Source: Pelotomaculum sp. PtaB.Bin104 (GTDB lineage Bacteria > Bacillota > Desulfotomaculia > Desulfotomaculales > Pelotomaculaceae). Taken from it: DNA of 34,429 nucleotides. Positions 6,226-15,295 of this stretch are shown piece by piece (the first letter of the stretch is position 1; each line of letters begins with the position of its first letter). Below the pieces are notes generated by a model that was given only the letters and a program-made list of their open reading frames with translations, was not told the origin of the DNA and searched no databases. The translations under genes were made by a program, and so were the position numbers. Location: positions 1 through 34,429 of the forward strand of contig MVQL01000127.1 of assembly GCA_002067205.1 (NCBI GenBank), in the 5' to 3' direction.

Positions 6226-7779
6226 ATGAGTAAACGGCCATCCCTTAAAATAAATGCGATCAGCAACTGGGCCTCACTGTTAGTTCATATTATGGTGGGG
6301 TTCTTTTTAACTCCATTTATCATATCACATCTTGGTCAGAATGGGTATGGAATCTGGACACTGGTAGGGTCTTTTATTGGCTATTACGGTCTGCTGAATC
6401 TGGGGGTTGGCTCAGCCATCACCCGATATATAGCTCGATATTCAGCACAAAACGATATAAAAAATCTCAATGATGTTGCCAATACCGCTCTGGCAATGTT
6501 TTGTGTTACAGGCCTTTTAGCGGTCATAATATCTTTCTTTGTTGCTGAGCCTTTGGCGCTGTTTTTTAAGGTTACCCCGGAGCATTTTATAGAATTTAAG
6601 CGTATTGTCTGGGTGCTGGGTATTTCGACAGGGTTGAGTTTTCCCAGCGGGGTTTTTGGAGCCATGATTACAGCCCGTGAGCGATATGTGGCACTCAATA
6701 TTGTAAATATTTTGGTTACTTTGCTTCGAACGGGGCTTACGATAATGATTCTGCTTGCCGGCCATGGTTTAGCCGGAATTGCCTACCCGACGCTTGCAGC
6801 CACCGTGGTTTCAATCCTTGCGTTTATGCTGCTGACAAAACGAATTGTACCCGAATTTCAGATTCGGTTTGACCGTGCGGATATTGCCGTGCTTAAAATG
6901 TTACTGGTTTATGGCAGCTTTACGACTATTATTTCAATCGCAGACATTCTCAGGCTCAAGTTAAACAGCATAGTCATCGGGCGAATGGTGGGGATGGCTG
7001 AGGTCGGAGTCTATGGTGTCGCTGCTCTGCTTGTTAATTATATGCTAAGTATAGTCAGTTCAGGGATGGGGGTTCTTACACCAAGGTTCGCTGCATTGGA
7101 TAGTGCAGAAAATCGGAAAGAACTTCAAGATACATTCCTGAATTCTCTTTCAATCTCTAGTTTTATCGCCTGTGGTATCGGCTTGATGGTATTACTCTTT
7201 GGCGATACTTTTATTTTTCTCTGGGTGGGTAAGGACTTTGAGGCGGCGGTTACTGTCTTGAGTATCCTGTCGGTGTCTTATATGTTCGCCTTGTCCCAGT
7301 CGCCGGGTATTGGCCTGATGTACGCCTTGAACAAACACCGCTATTATGCCGCGGCAACCATGATCGAAGCGATAGCAAATGTCATGCTCAGTATTCTGCT
7401 GGCCCCGCGATACGGCATTGTCGGCGTAGCAATGGGAACGGCGATTCCGATGGTATTGATTAAGTTTTTTGTTCAACCGCTCTATGTCTCCTATATCGCA
7501 GGTATTCGCCTACGCGACTATGCAAAATCAATTATCCCTGCGTTTGGTGTGGTTATTGTTATGCTGCTTGCCCATTGCGGATTATGCCATGTGGCGGAGT
7601 TTGGCAAGGATGTCAGTTCCTATTCGATTCTGGCAATCTGGATCATGGTCTCGTCAGTTATCTATTTCTTCTTAATCCTCAGTTGTTCGCCAAATGTCCG
7701 GAAACTGGCGATCTCCTTTATACCTAAATCATTAATTGTCAAATTGCTTCTTCAGCCCAGGAGTTCGCATAATGGCTGA
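6226..7779 (+). CDS. Wzx-like lipid-linked oligosaccharide flippase (polysaccharide biosynthesis membrane protein)
   Basis: A 517-residue polytopic membrane protein of the MATE-like Wzx/RfbX group, which moves undecaprenyl-linked repeat units to the outer face of the cytoplasmic membrane. About 12-14 hydrophobic segments are spread along its length. The N-terminus (NAISNWASLLVHIMVGFFLTPFII, then LGQNGYGIWTLVGS and NLGVGSAITRYIARY) matches the start of Polysacc_synt family transporters, where a G.YG.W.l..s..gy...ldlG pattern is usual. Length fits the family. The ATG at 6226 is the only sensible start, though no clear Shine-Dalgarno precedes it. It is the first gene of the plus-strand cluster. 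Its stop (7777-7779) overlaps the next start (7772), implying translational coupling to the FrhB-like gene. Confidence 0.88.
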   Translation: MSKRPSLKINAISNWASLLVHIMVGFFLTPFIISHLGQNGYGIWTLVGSFIGYYGLLNLGVGSAITRYIARYSAQNDIKNLNDVANTALAMFCVTGLLAVIISFFVAEPLALFFKVTPEHFIEFKRIVWVLGISTGLSFPSGVFGAMITARERYVALNIVNILVTLLRTGLTIMILLAGHGLAGIAYPTLAATVVSILAFMLLTKRIVPEFQIRFDRADIAVLKMLLVYGSFTTIISIADILRLKLNSIVIGRMVGMAEVGVYGVAALLVNYMLSIVSSGMGVLTPRFAALDSAENRKELQDTFLNSLSISSFIACGIGLMVLLFGDTFIFLWVGKDFEAAVTVLSILSVSYMFALSQSPGIGLMYALNKHRYYAAATMIEAIANVMLSILLAPRYGIVGVAMGTAIPMVLIKFFVQPLYVSYIAGIRLRDYAKSIIPAFGVVIVMLLAHCGLCHVAEFGKDVSSYSILAIWIMVSSVIYFFLILSCSPNVRKLAISFIPKSLIVKLLLQPRSSHNG

Positions 7780-9160
7780 GAATGTTTGTACGAAAGTTGT
7801 TGCTAATGATTTATGCTCTGGATGCGGGATTTGTGCCGGCGTTTGTCCTCAAAAGACGCTTTCAATACAATGGAATACATATGGAGAATATAGTGCGGTA
7901 GATCAACATAATCGTTGTGCGGAAAACTGCACCATGTGCCTCCAGGTTTGTCCTTTCTCGTCTCAGGCTGAGAATGAGGATGTTATAGCAAAGCCATTAT
8001 TTTCCGATATTCCCGGCATTCAGCATCGTTCAGAGACTGGGTATTATCTCGATTCATATGTCGGTTATTCCAATATACAAAACCATCGGTTAAACGGAGC
8101 GTCTGGGGGGTTGACAACATGGACTCTTGAAACACTTCTTGAAAAGGACCACATAAATTACGCCATTTGTGTTTCTTCAAGTTCAGAGAGGGAGAAACTT
8201 TTCACGTATACGGTGTGCAGTACTTCGGAACAGATTCGGGCATGTGCGAAGTCATGCTATTATCCGGTAGAACTCAGCGAAGTTATTCATCATATTTTAT
8301 TATGTGAGGGTAGGTATGCAGTAGTAGGTTTACCCTGCTTTATTAAGTCATTGCGATTGGCCATGCAGAAAAATAGAATCCTCAGAGAAAGAATTAAATA
8401 TCTCTTAGGACTTGTTTGTGGCCAGCAAAAAGGAAAAATGTTCTCTGAATTTGTTCCAACACTAAAACAAGTAAATCCCAAAAATCTTATATCGATTCAG
8501 TTTCGAGCAAAAATCCCCCAAAAACCGGCGTCAGATTATGGACTAATGTACAGATATAAAGATGAACGGGGACAAAACAACGAAGGGTTAGTTTCCTGGA
8601 CGGAGGGTATGGATCAGGCTTGGTGTGCTCGATATTTCACACTTAATGCCTGCAATTATTGCGACGATGTTTTTGCCGAATTGGCGGATGCCGTTTTTAT
8701 GGATGCTTGGCTTCCAGCGTACAGTAGTGACTGGCGCGGGACCAGTATTATTCTTGTCCGAAATCCTGATATTCGGAAACTGCTTGAAAATGGAAAGGCT
8801 GCTAAGGAACTGTGTTTAGACACTATTTCACCCGAACAGGTTGTTTTTAGCCAGGCCGGGGTAGTTCATAGTAAACGGGAGATTTTAGCAAAACGTCTGA
8901 CTTGGGCATCAAAAAATAAGCGGATGGTGATACCCAAGCGGGTGAAGCCATCACGGTTAGGAATTATGGATAGGCTTTTCATAACAACCGAAAACGCGAC
9001 AATGAAACAGAGTAAATTATTGTTTTCTATAATGAAGGAAAGAGAATATTTTAGAGTTACAGAATTTTTCAGACAAATGAAAAGTAATATGTGGGTAAGT
9101 AAAATGGTCTATATGATTATATGTAAGTTAAAACACGTTAAACAAAAAATTCTTAGTTAA
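7772..9160 (+). CDS. FrhB-like iron-sulfur protein (coenzyme F420 hydrogenase/dehydrogenase beta-subunit family), copy 1
   Basis: 462 residues from the ATG at 7772, chosen because AGGAG (7759-7763) lies at ideal distance and because starting there removes a spurious extension. It has two ferredoxin-type clusters: C15-x2-C18-x2-C21-x3-C25-P, then C49, C53, C56 and C60-P. The rest matches the FrhB N- and C-terminal domains (NGASGGLTTW at about 110; GLPCFIK; CNYCDDVFAELADAVFMDAW, where Cys residues near the C-terminal domain sit before a D-A-W). In polysaccharide loci these proteins commonly sit next to pyruvyl transferases. Their exact reaction is unknown; F420 use here is not implied. It is followed after a 117-base AT-rich spacer by pyruvyl transferase 1. 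Confidence 0.85.
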   Translation: MAENVCTKVVANDLCSGCGICAGVCPQKTLSIQWNTYGEYSAVDQHNRCAENCTMCLQVCPFSSQAENEDVIAKPLFSDIPGIQHRSETGYYLDSYVGYSNIQNHRLNGASGGLTTWTLETLLEKDHINYAICVSSSSEREKLFTYTVCSTSEQIRACAKSCYYPVELSEVIHHILLCEGRYAVVGLPCFIKSLRLAMQKNRILRERIKYLLGLVCGQQKGKMFSEFVPTLKQVNPKNLISIQFRAKIPQKPASDYGLMYRYKDERGQNNEGLVSWTEGMDQAWCARYFTLNACNYCDDVFAELADAVFMDAWLPAYSSDWRGTSIILVRNPDIRKLLENGKAAKELCLDTISPEQVVFSQAGVVHSKREILAKRLTWASKNKRMVIPKRVKPSRLGIMDRLFITTENATMKQSKLLFSIMKEREYFRVTEFFRQMKSNMWVSKMVYMIICKLKHVKQKILS

Positions 9161-9277
9161 GATATTCATCTTTATTTGATGATTGAGTTGAATATAAAGC
9201 AGCGAGAGCTATGAGTCATAAATATATTTCAGTCTCATTTCCAGAAATGCTTCATTGCTAACTGGTTTAGATTAAGT

Positions 9278-10423
9278 ATGAAGATTGCGATTCTAACTCA
9301 ACCTTTAAATACGAACTATGGCGGGCTAGTTCAAGCATTTGCTTTGCAACGTGTGCTTGAGAAGATGGGACATGAGTCGGTAATCATAGACATTCCTGTT
9401 CAAAGGAGTCTGTATAGAGATTTCAGGGCCATTCTTGATCGTATTAAACGGAAGTATTTGCTACACCAAAAAAATATTGGCAGAGTGTTATATTTTCGGC
9501 CAACTAAAAGTGAAGAAAGAAGAATAAAATTTCATACAAACAGATTTATTAAGGAGAATATCAAAACAACAGAATGTATCCGGACTGTCAAAAAAATTAC
9601 TAAACTTAAGAAATATCAATTTGATGCATTCGTTGTTGGAAGTGATCAAGTATGGAGACCGATATATTCGCCTGGTTTGCTTACTTATTTTTTAGAATTT
9701 TTAGGCGATAAACGCAATGTTCGGCGTATTGCTTATGCAGTATCATTTGGTACCGATGTTTGGGAGTATGATACTGAATTGACAAAAAAATGCAAGCGGT
9801 TGGCTCAAAGATATGACGCTATCTCGGTTCGGGAAGATTCAGGAGTCAAGCTTTGTGATGAAAAATTCGGGATTAAAGCATCCCATGTACTTGATCCTAC
9901 AATGTTGTTAGAGCAAGAAGATTATGCTCTGCTTGTCAATCAAGAACACTATTCTAAAAAAAATAAAACATTAATGTCTTATGTGCTCGACAGGACAATA
10001 GATAAAGATTCAATAACTCAGACGATAGCAAGTCATTTAAACCTGTCAATCAACTCAGTAATGCCTAAAGAAAAATACTCTGCGTTAACAAGGCAAACAA
10101 TTGACGATTGTGTATTTCCTCCTGTGGCAGAATGGTTAAAAGGTTTTATGGATGCAGAGTTTGTGGTTACAGATTCCTTTCATGGTACAATATTTTCAAT
10201 TATTTTCAATAAACCATTTGTCGCGATAGGAAATAAAGAAAGAGGCATGACGAGATTTTTGTCGTTGCTTAAAATGTTTGACTTAGAAGATAGAATTATA
10301 TTTTCCAAAAAAGAATTAGGAGAAAAAATTATTAACACTTCTATTGATTATAACAAAATAAACAAAATTAAGAAAGAGCTTCAACAAGCATCGTTTGGAT
10401 TTCTCAAAAAAGCGTTAGAATGA
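9278..10423 (+). CDS. Polysaccharide pyruvyl transferase family protein, copy 1
   Basis: 381 residues, cytoplasmic. The family transfers pyruvate from phosphoenolpyruvate to a hydroxyl pair on a sugar, giving an acidic pyruvate ketal. Recognisable parts are the N-terminal NYGGLVQAFALQRVLEKMGHE (about 12-32), FVVGSDQVWRP (about 117-127), the central VSFGTDVW and SVREDSGVKLC, and the C-terminal VVTDSFHGTIFSIIFNKPFVAIG. The TDSFHG.IFS block is characteristic of PS_pyruv_trans. The gene is visibly more AT-rich than the 3' half of the operon (17 of 60 G+C in 9481-9540, counted), and AT-rich spacers lie on both sides, which suggests separate acquisition. The substrate cannot be read from sequence. 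The neighbouring FrhB-like gene is its usual genomic partner. Confidence 0.88.
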   Translation: MKIAILTQPLNTNYGGLVQAFALQRVLEKMGHESVIIDIPVQRSLYRDFRAILDRIKRKYLLHQKNIGRVLYFRPTKSEERRIKFHTNRFIKENIKTTECIRTVKKITKLKKYQFDAFVVGSDQVWRPIYSPGLLTYFLEFLGDKRNVRRIAYAVSFGTDVWEYDTELTKKCKRLAQRYDAISVREDSGVKLCDEKFGIKASHVLDPTMLLEQEDYALLVNQEHYSKKNKTLMSYVLDRTIDKDSITQTIASHLNLSINSVMPKEKYSALTRQTIDDCVFPPVAEWLKGFMDAEFVVTDSFHGTIFSIIFNKPFVAIGNKERGMTRFLSLLKMFDLEDRIIFSKKELGEKIINTSIDYNKINKIKKELQQASFGFLKKALE

Positions 10424-10484
10424 AACTCACAGATTTCGATTTTACTCGTAAAAAATATATTTATTTAATTGACATGTTCATATT

Positions 10485-11450
10485 ATGCCGCAAATAAGCG
10501 TTGTCATTCCTACTTATAATCGTGCTGACTATATAATCGATGCTGTTAATAGTGTCTTGTCGCAAACGTACACTAATTACGAGATTATTGTTGTCGATGA
10601 CGGTTCTACGGATAATACAAAACTACTCTTACAGCCCTATTTAAATAAAATTCAATATATATACCAACCCAATAAAGGAGTTAGTGCCGCACGAAATGCC
10701 GGGATCCGAGAGGCACGGGGAGAATGGATAGCCTTTTTGGATTCTGATGATGAGTGGTTGCCCGGGAAACTGGAAGCGCAGATAGAAGATATAGATCGGT
10801 ATCCGAAGGCCGTATTAAGTTGTACAAATATCAGCTTTGAGGGGCATGGGAGTAAATCAATCGAACTATTCAGGGAATGTGTATCCTATCTTATCAGTAA
10901 GACAGAATTAATTCAGAATCCTATAATGCATTCATTTGTATGTACTCCCACTGTCCTGGCCAAACGAGACTCGATTAATGCTGTGGGTATGTTTGATGAG
11001 CAGTTGACAATATATGAAGACATTGATTTATGGTTTCGATTATCGACTGTGGGTGAATTTATCGCTAATCCTTTAGTGTTGGCCAAAGCGTACCGCAGGA
11101 ATGAAAAATCAGATGTTAACTTAAGTGCACAATACTTGACAAAACAAGAAAATAGCTGCACCAGTTTAATCAAGGTTTATGAGAAAATCAGCCGCTATGA
11201 TCTAAGTCAACAAGAAAAAAAATACATAAAAAAAAAGATAAGTGATTGTTATTTTGATTTAGGGCTTATCAATTATTCTTTGCAAAAATATGGTCAAGCT
11301 CAAAAGTATTATTATGAGTGCTTCCGTAAATATCCATCACTAAAAACCCTTATGAAATTATTATTAGGGCAATGTGGTCAATTTGGGGTTGACTGTGTTA
11401 CGAAAAGAAGAGAGAGAATGAAAGGCTTCCGCCGGTCAGAAGTAGATTAA
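10485..11450 (+). CDS. Family 2 glycosyltransferase (GT-A fold)
   Basis: 321 residues, soluble. The N-terminus ISVVIPTYNRADYI and VVDDGSTDNT (37-46) form the nucleotide-binding half, and FLDSDDEW (D86-S-D88-D89) is the metal-binding DXD. KGVSAARNAGI (64-74) is the conserved acceptor-side helix. YEDIDLWFRLS further on is the usual ED motif carrying the likely catalytic base. It should add one sugar from a nucleotide donor to the growing lipid-linked unit on the cytoplasmic side; donor and linkage are not predictable. The C-terminal 100 residues are Lys/Tyr-rich and helical, with no membrane segment. The ATG at 10485 is the family-typical start, placed immediately before the first beta strand. 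Confidence 0.9.
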   Translation: MPQISVVIPTYNRADYIIDAVNSVLSQTYTNYEIIVVDDGSTDNTKLLLQPYLNKIQYIYQPNKGVSAARNAGIREARGEWIAFLDSDDEWLPGKLEAQIEDIDRYPKAVLSCTNISFEGHGSKSIELFRECVSYLISKTELIQNPIMHSFVCTPTVLAKRDSINAVGMFDEQLTIYEDIDLWFRLSTVGEFIANPLVLAKAYRRNEKSDVNLSAQYLTKQENSCTSLIKVYEKISRYDLSQQEKKYIKKKISDCYFDLGLINYSLQKYGQAQKYYYECFRKYPSLKTLMKLLLGQCGQFGVDCVTKRRERMKGFRRSEVD

Positions 11451-11565
11451 CACCAGGCCAATTGACTTAACAAATGAAAAATCAGTCAGCAGTATTTTAT
11501 CTTAGAACCATAAGGTGTAATAAAATGATGATAAACAGATATTGGCGTCAAGTGGAGATGCTTTG

Positions 11566-12603
11566 ATGAAAATAGCATTCATTCTGCCGGGAGGGGGCAG
11601 GTCAGGGGGGGTACGCTGTACTGTTGCTGCTGCCAATCTTCTTGCAAAGCGCGGCCACAACGTGCGACTGATGTATAAGAAAGGAAAGTTTCGAGAACGG
11701 ATTGTCTCCGGGATCAATGCTGTTTTTTTTGCAGGTGAAAGCGATTGGTTGCGTCATTTTACCGGGGAGGCGCTCGCGTTTAATGATGTCGCTGATATTG
11801 AGTTTGAAAAAGAGGAGATGATTATCGGGGTAGGGATGTGGAGTTCTGCGCAATTGGGGAGGCTTACGAAGTATGATAATCCCAAAGTGCAATATCTGCA
11901 TGGTTTAACGCCATGGATGCCATCGGTTGAGAAAGAAGCTTTGAGCCAGCCATATCCCAAAATAGCAGTTGCTTCCTATATTCTCGAGGCGGTACATTCC
12001 TGTAATCCCGCCAGCAGTTGTTTATTAGTTCCCAATGGCATTGATTTTAACGAATATTGTCCCGCTTTATCTGAAAATGATCGGGATGGCGCAGGCACTA
12101 TTTATTCAAGAGGGTGGGCAAAAGATCCAGAAACTATTTTGGATGTTCTTCAAAAGTTAGGCAGCCAAATTCCGGAGGTTCCCCATTATATCTTCGGCCA
12201 GGAAAAAAGACCACGAGAGATTTCCGCTGTTAGCTACAAACGTTATCCCTCGGTCCGTCAGGCCTGTGAGATCTATTCTCGTTGCAGAGTGTGGCTTTTA
12301 TGCAGTCGCTCTGAGGGTTTCGGGATGCCCATACTTGAGGCCATGGCATGTGGCTGCGCAGTAGTCTCAACAGACTGCGGGGGACCGAAAGATATCATAA
12401 AAGACGGAGAAAATGGATTTCTCGTCGATGTTGGAAATAGCAATAAACTTTTTGAGAAGGCAAAATTATTATTAAAAGATGAAGGATTATGGCGTACGTT
12501 TGCGGAGCAGTCAAGGATTACTGTAAAGTCGTATTCCTGGGAAAACTCAGTAGACAAACTTGAATGTTTTCTTCGAGATATTATGGAAAGAGCGTTGAAA
12601 TAA
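11566..12603 (+). CDS. Family 4 glycosyltransferase (GT-B fold)
   Basis: 345 residues from the ATG at 11566. GGAG at 11554-11557 lies eight bases upstream, and MKIAFILPGGGRSGG is the typical N-terminal glycine-rich loop of GT4 enzymes. An upstream TTG at 11542 is less likely. LVPNGIDFNEY (about 154-164) marks the interdomain hinge. The C-terminal domain has the retaining-transferase motif E250-x7-E258 in SEGFGMPILEAMACGCAVV, followed by DCGGPKDIIKDGENGFLV. It probably transfers a sugar with retention of configuration during repeat-unit assembly. Only 4 bases separate it from the following pyruvyl transferase. Confidence 0.9.
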   Translation: MKIAFILPGGGRSGGVRCTVAAANLLAKRGHNVRLMYKKGKFRERIVSGINAVFFAGESDWLRHFTGEALAFNDVADIEFEKEEMIIGVGMWSSAQLGRLTKYDNPKVQYLHGLTPWMPSVEKEALSQPYPKIAVASYILEAVHSCNPASSCLLVPNGIDFNEYCPALSENDRDGAGTIYSRGWAKDPETILDVLQKLGSQIPEVPHYIFGQEKRPREISAVSYKRYPSVRQACEIYSRCRVWLLCSRSEGFGMPILEAMACGCAVVSTDCGGPKDIIKDGENGFLVDVGNSNKLFEKAKLLLKDEGLWRTFAEQSRITVKSYSWENSVDKLECFLRDIMERALK

Positions 12604-12607
12604 TTTT

Positions 12608-13903
12608 ATGTCGAATGAATCTGGTTTTATTCTTATAGGCGCCAGTCTTGATACCGGGAATCTTGGCGTAAGCGCATTGTTAACATCGATTGTTCAATGC
12701 CTGCATTCCGTTTACCCTGATATTTCAATCAGGCTTTTGGAAGGGATTCATAATCCTGTCGAGCAGCAAGTGCGGTTTTCCGATGAACAGTTAGTGACAC
12801 TTGGAAATCGAGTGGGTGTGCGATCCAATAAAACTCTATGGCGACCAAACCATATTGTTCACCTGCTGGTCCGGGTAATTATAGCGAGGTTGTTACCCCC
12901 AAAGTTACGATTGCGATGGCTCAATAAAAATCCTTATACAAAAGCTGTTGTATCAGCTTCTGCTGTGATGGATATTACCGGTGGGGATAGTTTTAGCGAT
13001 ATCTATGGGATAAGACGCCTTTTCTTCAGTTGCTTGAATAAATTTTTTATCCTCTTGAGCGGGATCGACTTGGTTCTGCTCCCGCAAACATACGGTCCCT
13101 TTAATGGATTTCTGTCAAAGGTTTTGGCCAGAACCATTCTTGCCCGAGCGGCAAAGATTTATTCAAGAGACTTGCAGAGTTTAGAGCAAATTCGGAATCT
13201 GATGGGAAATAAAAAAATGAGGACTACGCCTCAGCTCTGTCCGGATGTCGCATTTGTGTTGAATGGAATACGGCCTAAGACAGAGCAAATTAATAAAATA
13301 GAAAAGATGAAAGCAGAGGGCCAAACACTGATCGGTTTGAACATCAGCGGCCTACTCTATAACGGGGGTTATACTCGGAATAATATGTTCGGTTTGCAGT
13401 GTGATTATCCATCAGTTATTAAGAAAATCATTTTTAAATTTATAGCATTAGGAAATTATTATATCTTGCTGGTTCCCCATGTTATTCCTCCAAAGATGCC
13501 GGTGGAAAACGACCTTGATGCCTGTCGATCAGTATATCAAGATTTGTCGGCAGAGGTCCAAAACAAAGTTCTTGTCCTTGACGGTGATTATGACCAGAAT
13601 GAAATAAAATATCTCATTGGCCGGTGTGATTTCTTTATGGGCGCCCGTATGCATGCCACGATTGCGGCACTTTCTCAATGTATTCCGGCGGTTGGCATGG
13701 CCTACAGTAAAAAATTCTTCGGAGTGTATGAAACAGTGGGAATGTCAGATTATGTTCTTGACATGCGAAATCTGAATGAATCAGAAATTATCGAACGAAT
13801 AGAAGAACTCTGCCAAAATAAAGCCAAGGCAATTGCAATTCTGAAAAACACTATTCCCGCTGCACAACAGAAAGTATTTTCAATTTTTGAAAATCTTCAC
13901 TGA
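12608..13903 (+). CDS. Polysaccharide pyruvyl transferase family protein, copy 2 (WcaK/AmsJ-like)
   Basis: 431 residues, cytoplasmic. Features are the N-terminal GASLDTGNLGVSALLTSIVQ (the G..N.Gd.a...a...  block), MDITGGDSFSDIYG in the middle, LLPQTYGPF, SRDLQSLEQI, CPDVAF, and the C-terminal GARMHATIAALSQCIPAVGMAYSKKF. The last block (GxRxHxxIxAxxxxxPxxxxxYxxK) is the diagnostic motif of WcaK/AmsJ/CsaB-type pyruvyl transferases. It is clearly a different subfamily from copy 1, so the two probably modify different sugars or positions. It lies just before the second FrhB-like gene. Confidence 0.88.
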   Translation: MSNESGFILIGASLDTGNLGVSALLTSIVQCLHSVYPDISIRLLEGIHNPVEQQVRFSDEQLVTLGNRVGVRSNKTLWRPNHIVHLLVRVIIARLLPPKLRLRWLNKNPYTKAVVSASAVMDITGGDSFSDIYGIRRLFFSCLNKFFILLSGIDLVLLPQTYGPFNGFLSKVLARTILARAAKIYSRDLQSLEQIRNLMGNKKMRTTPQLCPDVAFVLNGIRPKTEQINKIEKMKAEGQTLIGLNISGLLYNGGYTRNNMFGLQCDYPSVIKKIIFKFIALGNYYILLVPHVIPPKMPVENDLDACRSVYQDLSAEVQNKVLVLDGDYDQNEIKYLIGRCDFFMGARMHATIAALSQCIPAVGMAYSKKFFGVYETVGMSDYVLDMRNLNESEIIERIEELCQNKAKAIAILKNTIPAAQQKVFSIFENLH

Positions 13904-13977
13904 TTGAGATTCTGTTTACATTTATGGATGTTGTCTATAGCAAAAAACAAAACATTGTCTGAAATGCATTGTTGATA

Positions 13978-15288
13978 ATGTCTAAAAAGATCCAAACATT
14001 TGAAGATGTCGCCGGCTGGCAACTTTGTTGCGGCTGTGGGGCATGTGCGGCTGTCTGTCCCGATAAGATTGAGATGATCGATGTGCTGGAATATGGACGT
14101 CGTCCGAGATTTCGTGCGGGTACTGACGCCGAAATACCACAAGGTGCAATGACTGTCTGTCCTGGTATTGGATTAACTCGTCTTGTGAAACCAGAGGGGC
14201 AATTGGGCGATCAGCATTTTTTTGATGCTTGGGGGCCGGTACTGGGCGTTTGGGAAGGTTATGCTGCCGATCCTCAGATTCGATTCGAAGGTTCCAGTGG
14301 GGGGGTCGCTACTGCATTGGCTTTATTTGGCATAGAATGTTTAGGTATGCATGGCGCGTTGCACATTCGTTCACGTAAACATAAACCCTACTTAAATGAG
14401 ACTGTACTCAGTACTAATCGTGATGAATTATTGAAAGGAGCGGGCTCTCGCTATGCTCCTGCCAGCCCTTGCGACAGTCTTGAGCTGATCGAAAGAGCAG
14501 ATCGTCCATGTATCTTTATCGGTAAGCCATGTGATGTTGCAGCAGTCCATACGGTTGCGCAGTTGCGTTCTTCATTGAAAGACAAGGTGGGATTTTCGTT
14601 GGCTTTTTTCTGTGCAGGAACTCCTTCTACGGCCGGGACAATGAAGATGCTGCAAAGAATGGGAATTGAAGACATCAATTCCTTGAAATCATTACGATAT
14701 CGTGGATGCGGTTGGCCTGGGAATGCCGTGGTGGAATATTCAGGACAAGATGGAACAAATCAGCAGAAGAAGTTAACTTATGAACAGTCATGGGGTGAAA
14801 TTCTTCAAAAATATCGCCAATGGCGTTGTTATATATGTCCGGATCATATCGGTGAGTTTGCTGATATTGCCGTAGCCGATGCATGGCACCGAGATGTTAC
14901 TTCACACCAACCGGGCCTTTCTATTTTAATTGCACGCTCTTATCGCGGTCTGAACATCATTCAGCAGGCACAACGGCAGGGATATCTCCATCTTGACATT
15001 GCCGATCCATCTCTTTTGGGGCAATGTATGCCTTGGCAGACATCTCTCAAAGGTCATCTTTGGGCGAGAATTCAGAGTCTTAAGATGATGAAAACACCCG
15101 TGCCGGAATATCAGGGATTTAAGCTCTTTGATTTTTGGCGAAGCGAGTTATCAATAAAAGAAAAAATATATTCATTTTTGAGTACAATAAAGCGTGTTTT
15201 CGCAAAAAAATTAAATCGTCGGCATATCATGTGTTCTATGCAGGATATTCTCGGTTTGCACACTGAACAATCCATAGAGAAAGAATAA
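13978..15288 (+). CDS. FrhB-like iron-sulfur protein (coenzyme F420 hydrogenase/dehydrogenase beta-subunit family), copy 2
   Basis: 436 residues from the ATG at 13978; a TTG nine bases earlier is in frame but less attractive. One canonical cluster is visible: C17/C18-G-C20-x2-C23-x3-C27-P. The second cluster of copy 1 is reduced here to a single MTVCPG. Later conserved parts are FEGSSGGVATALALF, FIGKPCDVAAVHT, FSLAFFCAGTPS, SLRYRGCGWPG, and CYICPDHIGEFADIAVADAWH. The last block keeps two Cys and the D-A-W of the FrhB C-terminal domain. Together with pyruvyl transferase 2 it mirrors the pair at 7772-10423. Its reaction is unknown. Confidence 0.84.
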   Translation: MSKKIQTFEDVAGWQLCCGCGACAAVCPDKIEMIDVLEYGRRPRFRAGTDAEIPQGAMTVCPGIGLTRLVKPEGQLGDQHFFDAWGPVLGVWEGYAADPQIRFEGSSGGVATALALFGIECLGMHGALHIRSRKHKPYLNETVLSTNRDELLKGAGSRYAPASPCDSLELIERADRPCIFIGKPCDVAAVHTVAQLRSSLKDKVGFSLAFFCAGTPSTAGTMKMLQRMGIEDINSLKSLRYRGCGWPGNAVVEYSGQDGTNQQKKLTYEQSWGEILQKYRQWRCYICPDHIGEFADIAVADAWHRDVTSHQPGLSILIARSYRGLNIIQQAQRQGYLHLDIADPSLLGQCMPWQTSLKGHLWARIQSLKMMKTPVPEYQGFKLFDFWRSELSIKEKIYSFLSTIKRVFAKKLNRRHIMCSMQDILGLHTEQSIEKE

Positions 15289-15295
15289 TTACGTA

